NCBI GenBank assembly: GCA_963827135.1
Contig: CAWGZX010000005.1
Location: 62,001-126,000 of the forward strand
DNA: 64,000 nucleotides
Direction: 5' to 3'
DNA from: JAJRAN01 sp963827135
GTDB lineage: Archaea > Thermoplasmatota > Thermoplasmata > Methanomassiliicoccales > UBA472
Of the stretch, positions 34,100 to 43,123 are shown one piece after another. Position 1 is the first letter of the stretch, and the number at the start of each line of letters is the position of its first letter. Made by a program: the position numbers and the translations under genes. The notes beneath the pieces are model-generated. The model had not been told where the DNA came from. It was given only the letters and a program-made list of their open reading frames with translations, and did not search any database.

Positions 34100-34702
34100 C
34101 TAGGCGCCCTTCTTTTCCTTTCCTGCGTACTGACCGACCTTCTCGTTCTCAGCGGCCGAGCGCGCTATCTCTTCCACCCGCTTGGCCCTCGTTTCAGGGC
34201 GCTTCCCACTGAGCACCCAGTAGATGGCTTGCTTCCTGTAGGAAGGTATGAAGGCCTCGAAGTTCTCCTTGGCTGGCGGATTGCGTGAGAGGGCCCTCTC
34301 AAGGTCCTCCGGGACCCGCATTTCCTCCACCTCGTCGAGAATACCCCAACTCCCGTCCTTCTTAGCTGCCTCTATCTTATCCCGACCCACCTGGGTCATC
34401 AGCCCTTGCTCTATCATTTTCCCCGCCCGCTCCTTGTTGGACTTGGACCAATTGCTCCTGGGCTTACGGGGCGACATGAGCACCTTGAAATGGTCCTCGT
34501 CTAGGACATTAGCCTTGCTATCGATCCAGCCGAAGCAGATAGCCTCCTGCACCGCCTCCTCGTAGGTGACCCCTCGCTTCTTTGAGCCCTTCTTCACGAT
34601 GGCCAGCTGGATGCTTGGCGAGCTGTCATGGTTCCTTTCCAGCCATGCACGCCATTCTGCGCGGCTCCCGACGCGGACCGTCAACTCCCTCTTCCCCGGC
34701 AT
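34100..34702 (-). CDS. YdeI/OmpD-associated-like protein
   Basis: A 200-residue soluble protein of the YdeI family. ELTVRVGSRAEWRAWLERNH, then the hallmark VTYEEAVQEAICFGWIDSKANVLD, and later FSPRKPRSNWSKSNKERAGKM-like sequence (here MSPRKPRSNWSKSNKERA). The C-terminal FEAFIPSYRKQAIYWVLSGKRPETRAKR completes the family. Its cellular role is unclear. Bacterial members are linked to stress and peptide resistance. It ends 8 bases from the DUF2284 stop. Confidence 0.85.
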   Translation of the reverse strand: MPGKRELTVRVGSRAEWRAWLERNHDSSPSIQLAIVKKGSKKRGVTYEEAVQEAICFGWIDSKANVLDEDHFKVLMSPRKPRSNWSKSNKERAGKMIEQGLMTQVGRDKIEAAKKDGSWGILDEVEEMRVPEDLERALSRNPPAKENFEAFIPSYRKQAIYWVLSGKRPETRAKRVEEIARSAAENEKVGQYAGKEKKGA

Positions 34703-34813
34703 CTATACCAGTATTCTGAAGGGTCGGTATTTTTCGCTTTGGGTCCCCACTTTCGCGCATCTCCCCCCTTCCCCCATTAATACTCTCTCGACAGAGGTAG
34801 GGCAGGTGATCTC

Positions 34814-35080
34814 ATGGGGAGGACCGTACCGACGTACCGCATGACATTGGAGTCGATAATCCAGAGCTGGTCCGATTATCGCAGGGCGTTGCCCAAGGAG
34901 GACCGGGACGTGTTCGACCAGATGGTGAACCGGGCGAGAATGCACGCCTCCGCCTCCACCTACGCCGCGTTCCCGGACCCGGTGGAGGGCGCCCTGCTCT
35001 CCATCCTCCTGGAGCAGGAGAAGGAGATCCGCAGGCTGAGGTCGAAGGATGAGAGGCTGGATACTGGACTGCTACCCTGA
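34814..35080 (+). CDS. DUF8156-like small protein preceding the polymerase gene
   Basis: An 88-residue helical protein starting MGRTVPTYRMTLESIIQSW, with RMHASASTYAAFPDPVEGALLSILLEQEKEI, a pattern I associate with DUF8156 proteins encoded beside archaeal family-B polymerases. It overlaps the polymerase start by 32 bases, which implies coupled expression and perhaps a complex. TTAATACTC near 34777 is a likely TATA box. Function is unknown. Confidence 0.7.
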   Translation: MGRTVPTYRMTLESIIQSWSDYRRALPKEDRDVFDQMVNRARMHASASTYAAFPDPVEGALLSILLEQEKEIRRLRSKDERLDTGLLP

Positions 35081-37271
35081 CTACGAGCACGACTGCATCG
35101 TGGTCTGGCTGAAGACGGAGCATGGGGTCGAGAAGCTGGTCGACCGCCACTTCCGACCCTCGTTCTACGTGAAGGCCTCTTCCGACAAAATGAGCAAGGT
35201 GGAGGAGGGGTTGCGCATGCTCGATGTGAACGGCATCGGAACAGAGGTGCGCACCACGCTCATGGACCCCAGGCCTCGTTCGTTCCTCAAGGTGACGCTG
35301 GACGAGTACCGCCAGCTCAACCAGCTGGTGAAGCTCGTCGACATGTGGGGCCATTACCGCGACAACGAGCTCTACAACGTGGACCTGAGGTTCGACCAGC
35401 GCTACTTTCTCGACAAGGGCATCTTCCCCATGGGGCTGCTGGACGTGGACACCGAGTACACGATGCTCGACTCCCAGGACCTCATCCATTACCCCGTCCC
35501 GCCTCTGAGCGCGGTGCAGGTCAAGGTCCAGGTGCAGGCGGCGAGGGGCATCCCCACCAACGATGACCCGATCGTGCAGGTGAGCGTGGACGATGACGTC
35601 CTGGACGGCCCGGAGGACGCGATCCTGGAGGGGCTGCTCGACATCCTCTCCTCCAAGGACCCGGACGTGATCTACACCGACGAGGGCGACGAGTTCTACA
35701 TGGAGTACCTGGTCGAGCGGGCGAAGCGCTGCGGCCTGGAGCGCTTCGACCTTGGAAGGGAGAGGGGGCTGCGAATATCCAAGGGCAAGAGCTACTTCAC
35801 CTACGGCCGCATCTTGTACAAGCCGCCGGCGCACAAGCTGCGCGGCCGCATCCACCTGGACTCGGGAGGGTCCGCGACGTACGCGCGCAGCGGCATATAC
35901 GGGCTGATCGACGTATCCAGGCTCTCGCTCATCTCCGTTCAGGAGCTGGCGCGCCTTTCCCCGGGGACGGCCATCAGCGCCATGCAGATCAACCAGGCCA
36001 TCAAGGACGGCCATCTGGTGCTGTGGAAGAAGAACCTGCCCGAGGGCTTCAAGACCGCCGGGCATCTGCTCAACTCCGACCGGGGGGGGTTCATCTACGA
36101 GCCGGAGGTGGGCATCCACGACCACGTGGCCGAGGTGGACTTCGCTTCCCTTTACCCGAGCATCATCGTGCGCCACAACATCTCCCCCGAGACGCTGACC
36201 TGCCAATGCTGCCCCGACACCACGAAGTTCGTCCCCGGCATAGGATACCCGACCTGCATCAGGCGCGTCGGCCTGCTGCCCAAGGTCCTGGACCCGGTGA
36301 TCAAGCGCAGGCTCGAGCTCAAGCGGCTGCTGAGGGAGAAGAAGGTCTCGGGCCTGGAGAAGGAGGCCGTCGAGCAGAGGTCCGACCTGCTGAAGTGGAT
36401 CCTGGTCACCTGCTTCGGCTACACCGGGTACAGGAACGCGCGCTTCGGCCGCATCGAATGCCACGAGAGCATCAACGCCTACGGGCGCGAGATACTGCTG
36501 CGCACCACGGAGATGGCCGAGGAGCGCGGGTTCCGCGTCCTGCATGGCATCGTGGACTCGCTCTGGCTCAAGGGCGAGGGGGACCCGCAGGCCTTCTGCG
36601 ACGAGGTCACGGAGGAGATCGGCATCTCCCTGCAGCTGGACGGGGTGTTCAAGTGGGTGGTCTTCCTGCCCAGCATATCCACGGGCGTGGGCGCGCTCAA
36701 CCGCTACTACGGCCTCTTCGAGGACGGGGAGCTGAAGCTGAGGGGCGTGTTCTTGCGCAAGAGCGACACCATCGAGCTGGCCCGGGACCTGCAGAACGAC
36801 ATGCTGGCGGTGTTCTGCGAGGCCAACGACGCGAAGGAGTTCCAGGAGCGCATCCCCGAGGCCTTGGAGGTCCTGGACTCCTACGTGGGGAAGGTGCGCT
36901 CGCACGACGTCCCCTTGGACAAGCTGGTGGTGCGCCATCGCGTGGCCAAGGAGCTGGAGGAGTACTCGCAGTTCAACGATTCGTACGCAGCGCTGAGGCA
37001 GATGCAGGAGAAGGGGTTCGACGTTCCGCCGGGAAGGAGCGTGGAGTACGTGATACTCGATGGCCAGAGCAAGAGCGTCTGGGACCGGGTCAAGGTCGCG
37101 CCCTTCCTCCGCGGCGATGAGCGCTACGACGCGGCCGAGTACGAGGACATGCTGCTGCGGGCGGCGGCCGACCTGCTCCTCCCCTTCGGCTGGAGGTTCG
37201 AGAAGCTGAAGGAAAGGGCTCACCATGCTCACCACAGCAGGCCGATGGCCGCCCTCTCCAGACCGAGGTAG
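35049..37271 (+). CDS. Divergent family-B DNA polymerase (PolB2-like) with altered motif C
   Basis: A 740-residue polymerase. Motif A is intact (VDFASLYPSIIVRHN). Motif B is altered to KWILVTCFGYTGYRNARFG instead of K-x3-N-x2-YG. Motif C reads LHGIVDSLWL where active enzymes have YGDTDS, so one of the two metal-binding Asp is lost. The N-terminal exonuclease domain is partly degenerate: LDVDTEY stands near Exo I and YTDEGDEFYMEYL near Exo II. Known archaeal PolB2 proteins share such changes, and some are reported to be damage-induced. ATG 35049 lies inside the upstream gene. The end overlaps a convergent gene by 43 bases. Confidence 0.85.
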   Translation: MRGWILDCYPDYEHDCIVVWLKTEHGVEKLVDRHFRPSFYVKASSDKMSKVEEGLRMLDVNGIGTEVRTTLMDPRPRSFLKVTLDEYRQLNQLVKLVDMWGHYRDNELYNVDLRFDQRYFLDKGIFPMGLLDVDTEYTMLDSQDLIHYPVPPLSAVQVKVQVQAARGIPTNDDPIVQVSVDDDVLDGPEDAILEGLLDILSSKDPDVIYTDEGDEFYMEYLVERAKRCGLERFDLGRERGLRISKGKSYFTYGRILYKPPAHKLRGRIHLDSGGSATYARSGIYGLIDVSRLSLISVQELARLSPGTAISAMQINQAIKDGHLVLWKKNLPEGFKTAGHLLNSDRGGFIYEPEVGIHDHVAEVDFASLYPSIIVRHNISPETLTCQCCPDTTKFVPGIGYPTCIRRVGLLPKVLDPVIKRRLELKRLLREKKVSGLEKEAVEQRSDLLKWILVTCFGYTGYRNARFGRIECHESINAYGREILLRTTEMAEERGFRVLHGIVDSLWLKGEGDPQAFCDEVTEEIGISLQLDGVFKWVVFLPSISTGVGALNRYYGLFEDGELKLRGVFLRKSDTIELARDLQNDMLAVFCEANDAKEFQERIPEALEVLDSYVGKVRSHDVPLDKLVVRHRVAKELEEYSQFNDSYAALRQMQEKGFDVPPGRSVEYVILDGQSKSVWDRVKVAPFLRGDERYDAAEYEDMLLRAAADLLLPFGWRFEKLKERAHHAHHSRPMAALSRPR

Positions 37272-38827
37272 AAGAGCAGCAGCGGGAGGAGGAGGCAACC
37301 GGTCAGGTGGACCCTCCTGACGCCCAGGCGGACGGGCAGGCAGCCCACGAGCGTGGCTACGGACGCGACGACGAGGCCGGAAGGGCCGTTGAACAAGAGG
37401 ATCAGCGCGGACAGGCTCGCTAGCACCAGCGTGTTGATCCGGCCCAGGTCCTTGCCTGACGTCCGCTTGGAGAGCACGGTTCCGGCGAAGAGCATGGAGC
37501 GATAGCCGATGATGGAGGCGATGAGGGCGGAGAGCAGGAGGAGGGAGGCAGAGGCGCTAGGGAACGATGAGAGCTGGGCCTGGAGCTCCGGGCCGACCGC
37601 CTGCTGGATGGCTAGCATGGCCCCGGTCCTGCCGCTGCCCTCGATGCAGAGCGCGAGTAGGCTGAAGACGACGGAGGAGGTCCCCACCGCCGAGAGCATG
37701 AGGATGTAGGCCTTGGCACCGCCCTCCTGGTCTTTTGGCCGGGGAGAGAAGCAGGAGCCGATCACCGTTCCTATGGTGGAGGTTATCCCGGGCATCCACC
37801 CAGCCAGGAAGCCGGAGAACGTGCCGATGATGGCGGGGCGGACGGAGGGGACCTCGTCCCGGACCTCGTCCTGCTCAGGTATCGGCGTCGAGGAGGCGGC
37901 GGAGAGCAGCGCGGGGAAAGCGAAAAGGCCGGAGAGGAGAGGGAAGAGAAGGCTCTGGCCAAAGCCGTCGAAGCTGCCGCTCAACGGCGGACTGGCGTTC
38001 ATCACCACGAAGCCTAGGATGCCGGAGAGGCCGAGGACTAGGACCGCCTTCAGCCTGCTCCGGGTACGAGGTCTTCTCACCGTCCAGACCCCTTGCACCG
38101 TGACGAACCCTTTCGGCTTCCCCCTCAGGCCGCTGACGACCCTCCATCTGCCACTCGGCGTGGAGAGCCAGAAGGAGCGAGGACCGCGCCTCCCTACATT
38201 GCCGGAGAGCGTGCCTTCGGCGCCGTTCACCGGTATGGGGTGGCATATGCTGATCGTGCTCCTCTCGAGACGCGGGTTCTTCCGTGCGTCGAGGTGCGCG
38301 CTTGGGTTCTCGTGGCCCCTCTCGGTCAGGACCAAGAGGAAGAGCACGCAGACCAGCACATAAGGCACGGCGGAATCGAGGACTGCGGCCACCGGGGAAG
38401 GAGGGCGTAGCAGGATCTGCAGCGGCACCGCCACCAGGATGGCGATCAGAGCCCCGCAGAGAGATCCTGCAGCCGCATGCTGTATCGCCTCGAGGCCTTT
38501 CCCCGATTTGAGCAGGCGGTGAGCGGGCAGAACCGAGAGCACGGTGTCCTCGTCCGGGACCCCGAGGAAGATCGATGGCACGAAATCTACGAAGGAGTGA
38601 GCGGTGGCCGCAGCCACCAGCAAGGTGGCGAACAGGAGCGCAGGAGAGATGCCTGGACCAAGATAACAGGTGAGGGGAGATAGGGCTGCGGAGATTGGCG
38701 CGAAGAGGGAGAGCAGGACCAAGGCCAGGGCGTTGGAGTGGAACCCGGGGGCCAGGGCGCATGCGGCCCCCAGCAGCGCCCCGACCACGGCTATGGTCAT
38801 CACCACAATTATTGGGCCCAGCTCCAT
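37229..38827 (-). CDS. TctA/DUF112-like multi-helix permease
   Basis: About 532 residues with many membrane helices in two halves. Each half has a loop like LGPGISPALLFATLLVAAATAHSFVDFVPSIFLG and GWMPGITSTIGTVIG, recalling the TctA tricarboxylate transporter family, whose archaeal relatives lack known substrates. No TctB or TctC partner is nearby. A hydrophilic, arginine-rich stretch of roughly 95 residues separates the two halves and is unusual. ATG 38827 (after GGATGGG) is preferred. ATG 38854 is possible. Confidence 0.65.
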   Translation of the reverse strand: MELGPIIVVMTIAVVGALLGAACALAPGFHSNALALVLLSLFAPISAALSPLTCYLGPGISPALLFATLLVAAATAHSFVDFVPSIFLGVPDEDTVLSVLPAHRLLKSGKGLEAIQHAAAGSLCGALIAILVAVPLQILLRPPSPVAAVLDSAVPYVLVCVLFLLVLTERGHENPSAHLDARKNPRLERSTISICHPIPVNGAEGTLSGNVGRRGPRSFWLSTPSGRWRVVSGLRGKPKGFVTVQGVWTVRRPRTRSRLKAVLVLGLSGILGFVVMNASPPLSGSFDGFGQSLLFPLLSGLFAFPALLSAASSTPIPEQDEVRDEVPSVRPAIIGTFSGFLAGWMPGITSTIGTVIGSCFSPRPKDQEGGAKAYILMLSAVGTSSVVFSLLALCIEGSGRTGAMLAIQQAVGPELQAQLSSFPSASASLLLLSALIASIIGYRSMLFAGTVLSKRTSGKDLGRINTLVLASLSALILLFNGPSGLVVASVATLVGCLPVRLGVRRVHLTGCLLLPLLLFYLGLERAAIGLLW

Positions 38828-38921
38828 GGCCCATCCTTCATGCCCTCCCCGCATCAAGGGCTCGCCTACCCGTAGCGTTCCCTGGCAAGCTTATTAGAGG
38901 ACGGCGCGATTCCTGAGGCCG

Positions 38922-39833
38922 ATGGAATGGGTCATTGAGGCGGACGCCCTCACCAAGAACTTCGAGGACCTGACGGCGGTGGACCACATATCGTTCCGCA
39001 TCAGGTCGGGGGAATGCTTCGGCGTCCTCGGTCCCAACGGGGCGGGGAAGACCACGGCCATCCGCATGATCCAGTGCGTCTCACCTATCACCTCAGGCAA
39101 GCTCGAGGTATTGGGCATGGACGTGCGCAAGAGCTCCCGGGAGATCAAGGCCTTGATCGGGGTCTGCCCGCAGGAGGACAACCTGGACCCAGACTTCACC
39201 GTCTGGAAGAACCTCCTCATCTACGCGCGCTACTTCGGCATCGGGAAAGACCAGGCCGCGGCCAAGGCGAACGAGCTGCTGGACTTCATGGCCCTCAAGG
39301 AGAAGAAGGACGTGGAGATCGAGAAGCTGTCCGGGGGCATGAAGAGGAGGCTGATGATCGCCCGGGCGCTAATGAACGACCCCAAGTTCCTGATATTGGA
39401 CGAGCCGACCACCGGGCTGGACCCGCAAGCCCGCCACCTCATCTGGGAGAAGGTCCGCGACCTGAAGAAGAGGGGGGTGACGGTGATGATCACCACCCAT
39501 TACATGGATGAGGCGCAGCAGCTCTGCGACCGCCTGGTCATCATGGAGAAGGGGAAGATCCTGGTGGAGGGCAACCCGCTCGGGCTCATCTCCCAGCATG
39601 TGGGCTCCGGCGTCGTGGAGGTGTTGAGCCCCGATGACGCTCTGGACGGCTTGTTGAAGCGGGGCACGTGGACCTACGAGAGGGCGGGGGACCGCGTCTA
39701 CCTCTACACCGACGACAACCGCAAGGTGAGGGAGCTCATACTCAAGGAGCACCCCGGCGCCAATGTGATCATCAGGGACGCCACCTTGGAGGACGTGTTC
39801 CTCAAGCTCACGGGAAGGGGGCTGAGGGATTGA
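38922..39833 (+). CDS. ABC-2-type exporter ATP-binding protein (DrrA-like)
   Basis: A 303-residue ATPase. Walker A GPNGAGKTT, signature LSGGMKRRL, Walker B LILDEPTTGLD and H-loop ITTHYMDEAQ are all intact. The C-terminal 80 residues are the usual DrrA-type extension. AAGCTTATTAG about 30 bases upstream of ATG 38922 is a likely TATA box. It overlaps the permease gene by four bases, so the two form one exporter for an unknown hydrophobic substrate. Confidence 0.95.
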   Translation: MEWVIEADALTKNFEDLTAVDHISFRIRSGECFGVLGPNGAGKTTAIRMIQCVSPITSGKLEVLGMDVRKSSREIKALIGVCPQEDNLDPDFTVWKNLLIYARYFGIGKDQAAAKANELLDFMALKEKKDVEIEKLSGGMKRRLMIARALMNDPKFLILDEPTTGLDPQARHLIWEKVRDLKKRGVTVMITTHYMDEAQQLCDRLVIMEKGKILVEGNPLGLISQHVGSGVVEVLSPDDALDGLLKRGTWTYERAGDRVYLYTDDNRKVRELILKEHPGANVIIRDATLEDVFLKLTGRGLRD

Positions 39834-40615
39834 GCCTGGTCTCCAACATCAGCCGCCGCTCCTGGGCGGTGTGGCAGCGCAACAAGGACGTCTTCTTCAA
39901 GACCTGGAAGACCAACTTCCTGCCTCCCTTCCTCGAGCCTATCCTCTATCTTCTGGCCATGGGGTTCGGCTTCGGCATGCTGATACAGGAATTGCCTCCG
40001 CCCTGGGACGTGTACACCTACGCCGAGTTCCTCGGCCCCGGCCTGATAGCTATCTCCGCCATGTACGGGGCGTTCTTCGAGTGCACCTACGGCTCGTTCG
40101 TGCGCATGCATTACCAGAAGACCTTCGACGCCATCGTGGCGACACCGCTAACGATAGAGGACGTCATCGCTGGCGAGATCCTCTGGGGAGCGACGAAGAG
40201 CTTCATCAACGCCACCATCGTGGCATTGGTGGTCGCCGCCTTCGGGCTGATGTCCTTCCCCGACTTCCTCGTGATAATACCATTGACGTTCCTGGTAGGG
40301 CTGGTGTTCGGGGCCATCGCCATGATCTTCACCGCCCTCGTGCCCAACATCGACTCGTTCAACTACCCTTTCTTCCTCTTCATCACGCCCATGTTCCTGT
40401 TCAGCGGGACCTTCTTCCCTCTGGAGATATTGCCTAAGGTGGTCCAGGACATCGCCCTGCTCCTGCCCCTGACGCACACCACGATCCTGATGAGGAGCTT
40501 CGCCCTCGGCGTCTACGGGAGCATCGACGCCATCAGCGTTGTTTACCTGGTGGTGCTGACAGCGATAACCTTCTATGCCGCGGTCTGGATGATGCGCAGG
40601 CGCCTGGTCAATTGA
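39830..40615 (+). CDS. ABC-2-type exporter permease (DrrB/NodJ-like)
   Basis: About 261 residues with six membrane helices. The family motif FLGPGLIAISAMYGAFFECTYGSF and the C-terminal FSGTFFPLEILPKVVQDIALLLPLTHTT are characteristic of NodJ/DrrB permeases. The start is TTG 39830 (MSLVSNISRR) overlapping the ATPase stop and following GGGGGCTGAGGGA. The extra residues in the open frame upstream are ATPase shadow. The end overlaps the convergent phosphoribosyltransferase by eight bases. Confidence 0.92.
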   Translation: MSLVSNISRRSWAVWQRNKDVFFKTWKTNFLPPFLEPILYLLAMGFGFGMLIQELPPPWDVYTYAEFLGPGLIAISAMYGAFFECTYGSFVRMHYQKTFDAIVATPLTIEDVIAGEILWGATKSFINATIVALVVAAFGLMSFPDFLVIIPLTFLVGLVFGAIAMIFTALVPNIDSFNYPFFLFITPMFLFSGTFFPLEILPKVVQDIALLLPLTHTTILMRSFALGVYGSIDAISVVYLVVLTAITFYAAVWMMRRRLVN

Positions 40616-41189
40616 TCAGGACGAGCCGCCCCCCGCGGACCTCTACCTTCACCAGGGACTTGATGCGCAGGCCCAGCTCCTTCTCCAGCTTGGCCTTGCC
40701 CTCCCCCTTCTCCACCGCGACGATGACATCGACGATCTCGGCACCGATGTGCCTGAGGGCCTTGATGACGGCGAGCAGGGTGCCCCCCGTGCTCACCACA
40801 TCGTCCACGATCACCACCTTGTCGCCCGCGCCGATGCCGTTCACGTACATCTGGCCCTTCGAATAGCCGGTGACCTGGCTCACCGCCACCTCCCCAGGAA
40901 GGCCGTACCTCTTCTTCCTGACCACACTGTAAGGTATCCCGAGCTCCAATGACAGCGGCACGGCCAAGGGTATCCCCATGGCCTCAGGGGATACGATGAC
41001 ATCGCAATGGAAATCGCCGATGGCCTTGAAGCCCTCCAGGACCTCGGCCAGCACCATGGGGTCCATTCGGGGGATGCCGTCGGTGATCGGGTTGACGAAG
41101 TAATCGTACGAGTCCATCTTGACGATGGGGGATGATTTCAGGCTCTCCCTGAACCTTTCCAATCTGTTCGCCGAGGATTGATCGTACAT
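40608..41189 (-). CDS. hpt: Hypoxanthine/adenine phosphoribosyltransferase-like protein
   Basis: A 193-residue type I phosphoribosyltransferase of the archaeal HPRT group. VVIVDDVVSTGGTLLAVIKAL is the PRPP-binding loop, and VVRKKRYGLPGEV is the flexible-loop region. It salvages a purine base to its nucleotide. The N-terminal 40 residues (FVNPITDGIPRMDP) are typical of archaeal Hpt. The start codon is ATG 41189. It lies 30 bases downstream of another phosphoribosyltransferase on the same strand, so they may be cotranscribed. Confidence 0.88.
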   Translation of the reverse strand: MYDQSSANRLERFRESLKSSPIVKMDSYDYFVNPITDGIPRMDPMVLAEVLEGFKAIGDFHCDVIVSPEAMGIPLAVPLSLELGIPYSVVRKKRYGLPGEVAVSQVTGYSKGQMYVNGIGAGDKVVIVDDVVSTGGTLLAVIKALRHIGAEIVDVIVAVEKGEGKAKLEKELGLRIKSLVKVEVRGGRLVLIN

Positions 41190-41219
41190 CGTTATCCTTC
41201 TCGCTCGACCAAAGGCGGG

Positions 41220-41906
41220 TCAGCCGGTTCTCTGCCAGGTCCTTCCGGTGCGATGGACCTTGCCCATGGCCTCCAGGTCCTTAAGGGTGCCACGCACCAG
41301 GTCCTCGGAGACATCGATATGGAACTGTTCCTTGAACGCTCCACGGATGTCCTCCTCGGTCTTGCCCTCATAAAGGGTCTTGGGTAGGAGGGTGCGGAGG
41401 TCCTCGTGCAGGTTCCAGGGGAAGATGAACCACGTCCAGTCCTTTTCTTCGACGCGCACGGAATAGAAGTCGGGCTCCATCTTGGAGCGGGTGATGTGCA
41501 GAAGGCATGCGGTCTGGATGGATTTGGGCTCGAGTTGGTTCACATGGGATGCGGCCAGCTTCAGGCTCTCCCCGGTGTCGGTGATGTCGTCGACGATCAG
41601 TATCTGCTCGCCCTGGATATTGGTGTTCAGCTCCTGGGTCAAGAGTGCTCTCCCATCCTGATTGGCGGTCACACCCCAGTGCTCTGTCTTCACGGCATAC
41701 AGCTTCTTTACGTGCAGATGGTCGCAAAGCAGCCTGGCTGGCACCCAACCCCCCCGCGTCAATCCAATTATCACGGTCGGCTTGCAGCGGCAGTCCTGTA
41801 CCTGACGGGCCACGTCCAGCGTCCATCGGGAGATCTCGTCCCAGGTGACGACCTTGCTTCGAAAGCTCTCCGCCTTTTCCATCCTCTGCCCCTGGATGAA
41901 CTGCAC
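41220..41906 (-). CDS. COG2236-type phosphoribosyltransferase fused to a winged-helix-like tail
   Basis: A 228-residue protein. Residues about 15-165 are a xanthine/guanine-type phosphoribosyltransferase: VIIGLTRGGWVPARLLCDHL, then ILIVDDITDTGESLKLA (PRPP loop) and WTWFIFPWNL at the end of the domain. The last 60 residues (TEEDIRGAFKEQFHIDVSEDLVRGTLKDL, then GKVHRTGRTW) look like a winged helix. The start is GTG 41906 or ATG 41882. The fusion suggests a sensor of PRPP or purine level, which is inference. Confidence 0.82.
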   Translation of the reverse strand: MQFIQGQRMEKAESFRSKVVTWDEISRWTLDVARQVQDCRCKPTVIIGLTRGGWVPARLLCDHLHVKKLYAVKTEHWGVTANQDGRALLTQELNTNIQGEQILIVDDITDTGESLKLAASHVNQLEPKSIQTACLLHITRSKMEPDFYSVRVEEKDWTWFIFPWNLHEDLRTLLPKTLYEGKTEEDIRGAFKEQFHIDVSEDLVRGTLKDLEAMGKVHRTGRTWQRTG

Positions 41907-41992
41907 GGCGATGCCCTGCCAAAAGTCTTTCGTTCAAGCTCGGGAAAGGGCTAGGCGCCAAACATATAGCGGGCATGGGCGAATAGCATGGC

Positions 41993-42241
41993 ATGGTCTT
42001 CCCGAGGGAGGTCCTCAACCAGCTCAAGTGGGGGCCCGAGGGCGGTTTGGACAGGGCGGAGGTCACCTACCTGCATCGCGGGGCTCCAGGTGACGAGGCT
42101 ATGGTGAAAGGCTCGAACATCGTTGAGCTGGAGCGCTCCTTCTTCTGCACCAGCGAGAATAAGGTCCCTTACCATAGGATCCGACGAATAGCGCTGGATG
42201 GAAAGATTCTGTTCGACTCCAGCTTGAGAAAAGGCGAATGA
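41993..42241 (+). CDS. DUF504 (UPF0248) protein
   Basis: An 82-residue protein with the full family pattern: MVFPREVLNQLKWGPEG, then VTYLHRGAPGDEAMV and VPYHRIRRIALDGKILFD. DUF504 is conserved in archaea and is predicted to act in RNA or translation biology, without proof. ATG 41993 lies about 25-30 bases after ACATATAGC (41962), so it is probably leaderless. It is divergent from the phosphoribosyltransferase genes. Confidence 0.88.
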   Translation: MVFPREVLNQLKWGPEGGLDRAEVTYLHRGAPGDEAMVKGSNIVELERSFFCTSENKVPYHRIRRIALDGKILFDSSLRKGE

Positions 42242-42258
42242 TAAGGGGTTTGTTCGGG

Positions 42259-42894
42259 TCAGCGCGGCTCATTGCAGTTGGGGCAGGTGCGCATGAACGA
42301 GGGGTACTGGACCCCGCACTTCTTGCACTTTACCATCTCGGCCTTCTTCGCCTGCTCAGGCTGAGGCTGCTCCGCGGGCTGAGGAGGCGGCGTCTGCTGG
42401 GGAGCAGATGGGCTCGGCGGTGCCGGCTGCGATGGCTGCTGCGGGGCAGTTCCCGTCTGATACGATCCTGCCGGAAAAGGCTGGTAGTTAGGCTGGAACA
42501 CGTCCCTCAACCGGAGGTAGGACAGTAGCAAGAGCAGGCCTGGCACTAAGGCAAGGAAGAGCCCCACGATGGCGAACATGATCAGCCAGTTCGATGCTAT
42601 CTGGAACTTGCCCTGGTCGAGGTTGTCGAAGAAGTACCCCTTGAGGAGGTAGAGCACTATGAAATAGGCCACGCCGCATGCCAGGATATAAGCGGCCCAG
42701 AAGGCCGCTGATGAGGAATCGATGGTGAAGAAGGACACTATCCCGGCGATGATATAGACCAATCCCAGCAGTCCCATTAACCATTGTGTCCACCAGGTTA
42801 TCTCCCTGGACTCCACCGCCGGCGCAGGGAGCCATGGCGGGCCCGCGCTCTTGGCCATGAACGGAAGATTGAGGTTATCGAGCTCGTGTTTCAT
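42259..42894 (-). CDS. Membrane protein with proline-rich linker and C-terminal zinc ribbon
   Basis: A 211-residue protein. Three or four membrane helices (about 33-55, 65-85 and 98-125) are followed by a linker of P, Q and A (QQPSQPAPPSPSAPQQTPPP) and a zinc ribbon, CKKCGVQYPSFMRTCPNC. This is the same helices-plus-ribbon plan as the protein at 24871. AAGGGGATGGGATAA precedes ATG 42894. No enzyme domain is visible, and function is unknown. Confidence 0.7.
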   Translation of the reverse strand: MKHELDNLNLPFMAKSAGPPWLPAPAVESREITWWTQWLMGLLGLVYIIAGIVSFFTIDSSSAAFWAAYILACGVAYFIVLYLLKGYFFDNLDQGKFQIASNWLIMFAIVGLFLALVPGLLLLLSYLRLRDVFQPNYQPFPAGSYQTGTAPQQPSQPAPPSPSAPQQTPPPQPAEQPQPEQAKKAEMVKCKKCGVQYPSFMRTCPNCNEPR

Positions 42895-42954
42895 TTATCC
42901 CATCCCCTTCGAATCGAAATCGCGGTCGCACCGCTGATGATTGGAAGAGCATGG

Positions 42955-43088
42955 AAATATATGAAGCTTCTCAATGGCCAGCAGTTTGAAATAAAAATAT
43001 GGTCGCCTCATTATTTATAGCGTCTCCGAACGGGGGCTGCGAGCCCACCAGGTAGTCCGATGCTCACCCCTATAAATTTATATAAGGG
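42955..43088. promoter_or_regulatory. Divergent promoter region between the zinc-ribbon and CDIN1-like genes
   Basis: Minus-strand TATA-like CATATATTTCC lies near 42955-42965. Plus-strand TATAAATTTATATAAGGG (43071-43088) is a strong TATA element about 40-50 bases before ATG 43124. A hairpin GGGCT-GCG-AGCCC sits at 43034-43046 between them. Confidence 0.45.
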
Positions 43089-43123
43089 CCCTGGTCTACA
43101 ACGGCCCAACAGAAAGTGAATCG

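Noticed and set aside
34812..37298. An 828-residue open frame on the minus strand
   Set aside because: It is antisense to the polymerase gene and reflects high GC; its translation is arginine/leucine-rich with no family motifs.
43034..43046. GGGCT-GCG-AGCCC hairpin
   Set aside because: It lies between divergent promoters with no T-run, so a terminator role is not supported.
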